Positions 7,781 to 10,271 of a stretch of 10,271 nt of DNA are shown one piece after another (position 1 is the first letter of the stretch; the number at the start of each line of letters is the position of its first letter). A program made the position numbers and the translations under genes. Origin of the DNA: Spirochaetota bacterium (GTDB taxonomy: Bacteria > Spirochaetota > UBA4802 > JAFGJZ01); assembly GCA_023396615.1 (NCBI GenBank), contig JAEWVM010000160.1, positions 1 to 10,271 of the forward strand, read 5' to 3'. The notes beneath the pieces are model-generated. The model was not told where the DNA came from and searched no databases. It was given only the letters and a program-made list of their open reading frames with translations.

Positions 7781-8202
7781 AATTGTATTTTGACACTTCT
7801 GCTCTTGTTAAAAAGTATATATCTGAAAACGGTTCTGATAATGCAGATAAATTACTTCTTTCCGCCTCAGAAATATATATTTCAATAATTGGACATATCG
7901 AAGCAATTTCATCTTTTAGAAGATTACTTCTTGAAAGAGAAATTGATGAAAAAGATTATGATCAATTGAAGTTGGAGATTGATCAGGATTTTCAGTTTTT
8001 CAATGTCATAGATGTCAGTTCTGAAATAGTATTATCCGCAATAAAAACAATCGATAAATATCAATTGAAAAGTCTTGATTCTATTCACCTTGCATCCGCC
8101 ATTTTAAAAAAAAGAGATATTGATTTTTTTATTTCCTCTGATCAGAAATTACTAAACGCTGCAAAGAAAGAAGGATTTAAAGTTATAAATCCGAATGAGT
8201 AA
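7777..8202 (+). CDS. vapC: PIN-domain ribonuclease toxin (VapC type)
   Basis: A 141-residue PIN-domain protein. In VapC toxins the PIN fold is a metal-dependent ribonuclease that cleaves tRNA or rRNA to stop translation. The expected acidic quartet is present: D6 (YFDTSALVK), E42 (GHIEAISS), D101 (SLDSIHLASA) and D122 (FISSDQKLL), so the enzyme should be active. Length is normal for the family. The ATG at 7777 overlaps the antitoxin stop by 4 bp and has only a weak purine-rich stretch upstream, so it probably depends on translational coupling. Low GC matches the antitoxin. Role (locus maintenance, stress or phage response) and RNA target cannot be told from sequence. Confidence 0.93.
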   Translation: MKLYFDTSALVKKYISENGSDNADKLLLSASEIYISIIGHIEAISSFRRLLLEREIDEKDYDQLKLEIDQDFQFFNVIDVSSEIVLSAIKTIDKYQLKSLDSIHLASAILKKRDIDFFISSDQKLLNAAKKEGFKVINPNE

Positions 8203-8272
8203 TAATATTCTTTGTACAAATAAGTCTGAGTGCATCAATTCTGAGAGAGAATACTTCCACAATGTCTTTGCC

Positions 8273-8300
8273 GTAAAGACGCAAAATCTTGCGTCTTTAC
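8273..8300. repeat. Perfect 12-bp inverted repeat downstream of vapC, possible bidirectional terminator
   Basis: GTAAAGACGCAA (8273-8284), a 4-nt loop AATC, and TTGCGTCTTTAC (8289-8300). It starts 70 bp after the vapC stop, is the first strong hairpin there and could end the toxin-antitoxin transcript, although no T-run follows. From memory, very similar GACGCAA/TTGCGTC hairpins recur as dispersed intergenic elements in several bacterial phyla, so a mobile-repeat origin is also possible. Confidence 0.55.
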
Positions 8301-8425
8301 AATCGTAACAAACATTTGAACCAAACGAAACGAACGTACTGCACCAATCAAATTGAGAAATTAATGATAATCAATTATCAACAAAGTGCGCCAAGCACTT
8401 CTGTAAAAGATACATGACATCAACA

Positions 8426-8577
8426 ACACCTAAAACATCTGCCGAAGGCAGATACTAAGGCGGTACGAGTACCGCCACCGAGGCGCTTCAATATTTGACA
8501 GGAGGTCAAAATAAAAGCGCCTCGCAACGCGCGTCCGCAGCATCCGGCGAAGCCGGTGCGATGAATACGCGCGACAA
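8426..8577 (+). repeat. Intergenic repeat unit, copy A
   Basis: Begins with ACACCTAAAACAT (8426-8438), continues through hairpins ATCTGCC-GAA-GGCAGAT (8437-8453), GGCGGTA-CGAG-TACCGCC (8459-8476), the long hairpin 8480-8523 and CCGGC-GAA-GCCGG (8544-8556), and ends in a 23-nt block (8555-8577) finishing CGCGACAA. Copy B has the same head and tail but a shorter middle. Outer GCGCGT (8529-8534) can also pair with ACGCGC (8567-8572). Confidence 0.6.
8480..8523. repeat. Long nested hairpin with an AGGAG loop
   Basis: GAGGCGCTT (8480-8488) pairs with AAGCGCCTC (8515-8523); inside, TTTGAC (8494-8499) pairs with GTCAAA (8505-8510) around the loop AGGAG. The loop and its flank read AGGAGGT, a full Shine-Dalgarno match, but no start codon follows at a useful distance. 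Confidence 0.6.
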
Positions 8578-8638
8578 AAGCCAGAAGTGAGTTTCAGTAG
8601 CGTCAGCATACTTCAGCAAATGATTTATGATAGAAAAA

Positions 8639-8725
8639 ACACCTAATACATTCGGCGAAGCCGAATACAATATAAGCGGAGCTTTCGCAATCCGCTGAAA
8701 GCGGTGCGAGGAATTCGCCCGACAA
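8639..8725 (+). repeat. Intergenic repeat unit, copy B
   Basis: Head ACACCTAATACAT (8639-8651) matches copy A at 12 of 13 positions. The tail 8703-8725 matches 8555-8577 at 20 of 23. Between them lie ATTCGGC-GAA-GCCGAAT (8650-8666), AGCGGA...TCCGCT (8675-8696) and CCGCT-GAA-AGCGG (8692-8704). The stem bases differ from copy A while pairing is kept, pointing to selection on structure or to modular assembly. Confidence 0.6.
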
Positions 8726-8753
8726 GCCCCGCGCAGCGGTGCCCTTTTCTTTC

Positions 8754-8788
8754 GCCGAATTTCTTTTGGGCAAACAAAAGAAATCGGC
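8754..8788. repeat. Hairpin with AAAAGAAA/TTTCTTTT stem
   Basis: GCCGA and TTTCTTTT (8754-8767, one bulged A at 8759) pair with AAAAGAAA and TCGGC (8776-8788) around the loop GGGCAAAC. From memory, similar TTTCTTTT-GGGCAA-AAAAGAAA elements are common between genes in many bacteria; function unknown, terminator activity possible. Confidence 0.55.
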
Positions 8789-8798
8789 AAACGGATTT

Positions 8799-8819
8799 AA
8801 AAGGTGCGGAGCACCTTTT
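8799..8819. terminator. Possible bidirectional terminator hairpin
   Basis: AAAAGGTGC (8799-8807), loop GGA, GCACCTTTT (8811-8819). A GC core flanked by an A-tract and a T-tract is the form of a bidirectional intrinsic terminator, but the T-run is only four bases. It may equally be another member of the surrounding hairpin set. Confidence 0.4.
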
Positions 8820-8851
8820 GATTATTGCATGATCCATGCGAAAAAGGAATC

Positions 8852-8870
8852 TCAAAGGCGAAGCCTTTGA
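8852..8870. repeat. Perfect 8-bp hairpin with GCGAAGC core
   Basis: TCAAAGGC (8852-8859), loop GAA, GCCTTTGA (8863-8870). The centre GCGAAGC is the DNA mini-hairpin known for exceptional thermal stability. The same heptamer occurs at 8547-8553, 8655-8661 and 9115-9121. Confidence 0.6.
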
Positions 8871-8963
8871 AGCCCGTCCAACTCAAGGACAAATCTTTAT
8901 CAAAGGAGAGAGGATTCTCCCAAAAGTCTTCTGCAAAGTAATTATATCGCCGTCCCTGATCAG

Positions 8964-8998
8964 AATCGGTCTATTGTCATCATGACAATAGACCGATT
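8964..8998. repeat. 35-bp palindrome, 17-bp perfect arms around one base
   Basis: The arm 8964-8980 (starting AATCGGTC, ending TTGTCAT) is repeated exactly in reverse complement at 8982-8998, with a single C between. No T-run follows on either strand, so it is not a standard terminator. It could form a cruciform or be a binding or recombination site. Its inner TGTCAT/ATGACA half-sites are shared with the toxin-antitoxin operator, at different spacing. CTGATCAG (8956-8963) is a further palindrome directly beside it. Confidence 0.7.
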
Positions 8999-9064
8999 TA
9001 ATCTTCCGACAAGAAACGAGACAAAAATAGCCGGCAAATAATACCATTACAAATTATTAATAAT

Positions 9065-9092
9065 TTGACAAAATCCTGTTTCAGTGTATTAT
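9065..9092 (+). promoter_or_regulatory. Rightward sigma-70-type promoter
   Basis: TTGACA (9065-9070), a 16-bp spacer and TATTAT (9087-9092). Predicted start about 9097-9100. No coding frame follows; a terminator comes within 60 bp, so the product would be a small RNA. Confidence 0.5.
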
Positions 9093-9097
9093 TGTTA

Positions 9098-9156
9098 ACG
9101 GAGGTTCTGTCCCGGCGAAGCACTTGTTGTGAGCCGCGAGCGTTACCTCCTTTTTT
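9098..9156 (+). ncRNA. Candidate small RNA of about 60 nt convergent with the DUF3800 gene
   Basis: The stretch between a promoter and a terminator has no start codon with a usable frame, so it is proposed as a non-coding RNA. It starts at about GGAGGT (9100-9105), a Shine-Dalgarno-like sequence, and ends in ACCTCCTTTTTT (9145-9156), which resembles the anti-Shine-Dalgarno 3' end of 16S rRNA. The two pair with each other. Inside, CGGC (9113-9116) can pair with GCCG (9132-9135) and CAC with GTG. The last bases overlap the DUF3800 stop codon on the other strand. I do not recognise it as a known RNA family. Confidence 0.4.
9100..9156 (+). terminator. Rightward intrinsic terminator with long loop
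   Basis: GGAGGT (9100-9105) pairs with ACCTCC (9145-9150), directly followed by six T (9151-9156). An inner CGGC/GCCG and CAC/GTG stem shortens the effective loop. The T-run exists only in the plus direction, so it does not terminate the leftward DUF3800 gene by the standard mechanism. Confidence 0.5.
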
Positions 9157-10036
9157 ATACTCTCCCCGTATATGGATCCGGAACATAAGTTATTCCCCAT
9201 TCACAACCGCAGTATCCGTTTTTATTGATTTCTATTCGAGCCTGTAGTCTTCGAATCCAATCATAACTTTCATTCACAATGTCAACACGTGCCTCCGCAT
9301 TCATACCTGAAACCGGCAATCTGAATCCCCAATTAATACAATATATTACACAATCTGCCGCTTGAATAAGATAAGACATGTCAGATGCTACAAAAAACGG
9401 AACTGGAATAATTCTTGTTGAACGAAGAATTCCGGTTCGTGTTTTAAGAAAATAGCGGTTCATTTTTTCAACAAAACGTCTATCCTCAGATTTATCTGTT
9501 TCATCAAGAACCAATAGTCCTTGTGTTTCATTTTGATCTAAGAAATCAAAATATCTTTCGAACAAAAAAACATGATCTTTCCGGAGATAATCATCAAACT
9601 TAAATCCAGCAGGCTTTGTAGAATTTGAAGGTATCACTGAAGCAAAAATTACTGCCCTATGCTGATCAAGCAGTTTAAAAATACCTCGTATCATGGTCAG
9701 ACATGCCTGGCCATAAGCAGTAAATTCATTTCTATGAGGTTTTTCTTTCTTCAACCCGCGATTCAAAAATGCAAGAGCAAGTTTTCGTCTTAAAGAATCT
9801 TCAAACCATTCATCCTGATTTGACCACTTAAACCGGTCTTTATCAAGAAGTTTGTGCCCCTTTATTTCTTTCCCATAATTATATAAACGGTCACCAAATG
9901 AAAGATTCTCAAGATTCTGCATGCCTTGAACAAAAGACCATAATTCATTATCAGGAATAGCAATTCCGCCTCGAACTTTATATGGAGTATTTTTGTGATC
10001 ATGGCCGCTTTCATCCATGAAAAGTAAGTAACTCAT
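9155..10036 (-). CDS. DUF3800 domain protein
   Basis: A 293-residue soluble protein of the DUF3800 family, whose hallmarks are an N-terminal acidic motif and a C-terminal QxxD. Here they are MDESG (D8, E9), LLVLDETDKSED (D178, E179, D181) and SYLIQAADCVIY (Q225, D228). This spacing of acidic residues is thought to reflect an RNase H-like metal-dependent nuclease fold; no reaction is established, so nuclease activity is inference. No signal peptide or membrane segment. The start at 10036 is supported by GAGG (10045-10048) 8 nt upstream and a promoter giving a leader of about 14 nt. The gene is transcribed alone, converging on the candidate small RNA at its 3' end. Such genes are common passengers of phage, mobile and defence loci, which fits this neighbourhood. 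Confidence 0.88.
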   Translation of the reverse strand: MSYLLFMDESGHDHKNTPYKVRGGIAIPDNELWSFVQGMQNLENLSFGDRLYNYGKEIKGHKLLDKDRFKWSNQDEWFEDSLRRKLALAFLNRGLKKEKPHRNEFTAYGQACLTMIRGIFKLLDQHRAVIFASVIPSNSTKPAGFKFDDYLRKDHVFLFERYFDFLDQNETQGLLVLDETDKSEDRRFVEKMNRYFLKTRTGILRSTRIIPVPFFVASDMSYLIQAADCVIYCINWGFRLPVSGMNAEARVDIVNESYDWIRRLQARIEINKNGYCGCEWGITYVPDPYTGRV

Positions 10037-10056
10037 TTATCAAGCCTCATTATATC

Positions 10057-10085
10057 ATTATGTATATTTGCAAATAAAGTGTCAA
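10057..10085 (-). promoter_or_regulatory. Promoter of the DUF3800 gene with palindromic spacer
   Basis: Minus strand: TTGACA (10080-10085), 17-bp spacer, CATAAT (10057-10062), predicted start about 10050. The spacer contains the perfect 12-bp palindrome TATTTGCAAATA (10065-10076), a plausible repressor site placed between the two promoter boxes. Confidence 0.65.
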
Positions 10086-10120
10086 ACCGGAAATAAACCA
10101 TCAGCTGTAGATAAATTGAA

Positions 10121-10133
10121 CGCTTATTAAGCG
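10121..10133. repeat. Small inverted repeat in the divergent intergenic region
   Basis: CGCTT-ATT-AAGCG, upstream of both the leftward DUF3800 promoter and the putative rightward gene. May be regulatory; short enough to be chance. Confidence 0.25.
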
Positions 10134-10164
10134 GAGATGGCAAAACGCATTGCAATATTGTAAT

Positions 10165-10271
10165 ATGAATGAAAGTAATCAAACATACTATCTCTACATC
10201 ATCGCGGCGGAAACAACATTCGACAAATGCGAACAAATAAGCGAATCCGCAGGCTACAAAATAAAAGTAAG
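10165..10271 (+). CDS. Possible start of a rightward hypothetical gene, cut by window edge
   Basis: From ATG at 10165 the frame stays open for 35 codons to the edge, beginning MNESNQTYYLYIIAAETT and continuing with FDKCEQISESAGYKIKV. The composition looks protein-like, but I recognise no family. There is no Shine-Dalgarno site at normal distance from the ATG; GGAG at 10133-10136 is too far unless a TTG at 10150 in the same frame is the start. It would be divergent from DUF3800. A leftward frame on the other strand across the same DNA is the competing reading. Confidence 0.35.
   Translation, partial: MNESNQTYYLYIIAAETTFDKCEQISESAGYKIKV

Larger units (their letters stand above)
8203..9064. other. 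Long non-coding stretch packed with inverted repeats
   Basis: About 860 bp without a supported gene. Short minus-strand frames here are arginine-, cysteine- and alanine-rich translations of hairpin DNA and look spurious. Perfect or near-perfect hairpins follow each other from 8273 to 8870, most with 3-5 nt loops. The main ones are listed separately; smaller ones are TGATAAT-CA-ATTATCA (8365-8380), AAGTGC-GCCAA-GCACTT (8384-8400), CCGCT-GAA-AGCGG (8692-8704) and GCATG-ATC-CATGC (about 8827-8839). Between 8871 and 8963 little is seen. Confidence 0.7.

Noticed and set aside
8506..8855. Two overlapping minus-strand frames of 94 and 70 codons
   Set aside because: They translate straight through the hairpin array, are rich in Arg, Ala and Cys, and lack ribosome binding sites; judged spurious.
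8273..8870. CRISPR array
   Set aside because: The repeats are palindromes of different sequence and spacing, with no constant direct repeat and spacer pattern.
10033..10236. 67-codon minus-strand frame overlapping the DUF3800 start
   Set aside because: It covers the DUF3800 promoter and palindromes, has an odd Cys/Phe/Ile-rich sequence, and DUF3800 has its own promoter and Shine-Dalgarno site.

Overview
This window looks like part of a bacterial defence island. The coding DNA is mixed in base composition: hsdR and the first hsdM are fairly GC-rich, while the second half of hsdS and the toxin-antitoxin pair are strongly AT-rich. Shine-Dalgarno sites (AGGTG, GAGG, GAGGT) and sigma-70-type promoters (TTGACA-N17-TATTAT) are easy to see. 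No gene fixes the taxon. The dense GCGAAGC-type intergenic hairpins and the general style suggest a host-associated spirochaete such as Treponema, but that is a low-confidence guess.

Left part (1-7091, minus strand): a tightly packed type I restriction-modification operon, read right to left as hsdM, hsdM, hsdS, hsdR. Consecutive genes overlap by 4 bp or are separated by 1 bp. hsdR runs off the left edge with 970 codons visible and no internal stop. The unusual point is two complete, adjacent, paralogous methyltransferase (HsdM) subunits serving a single specificity subunit.

Middle (7092-8202): a non-coding stretch rich in inverted repeats (7092-7498) lies between the hsd operon and a plus-strand toxin-antitoxin operon. 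That operon has a near-consensus promoter, a perfect 16-bp palindromic operator over the start of transcription, a Phd/YefM-type antitoxin and a PIN-domain (VapC-type) toxin overlapping by ATGA.

Right part (8203-10271): about 890 bp without a convincing gene hold a chain of perfect hairpins, many built on the very stable GCGAAGC mini-hairpin core, with two diverged copies of one repeat unit and a separate 35-bp near-perfect palindrome. Next comes a plus-strand promoter followed about 60 bp later by a terminator, so a possible small RNA. It converges on a minus-strand DUF3800 gene that has its own promoter. A possible rightward gene starts at 10165 and runs off the right edge.

Functionally, the hsd genes should make one methylation and restriction complex. 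The toxin-antitoxin pair may stabilise the locus or act in abortive defence. DUF3800 proteins are recurrent members of mobile and defence loci with no settled reaction. A joint role for the three modules is inference from co-location only.
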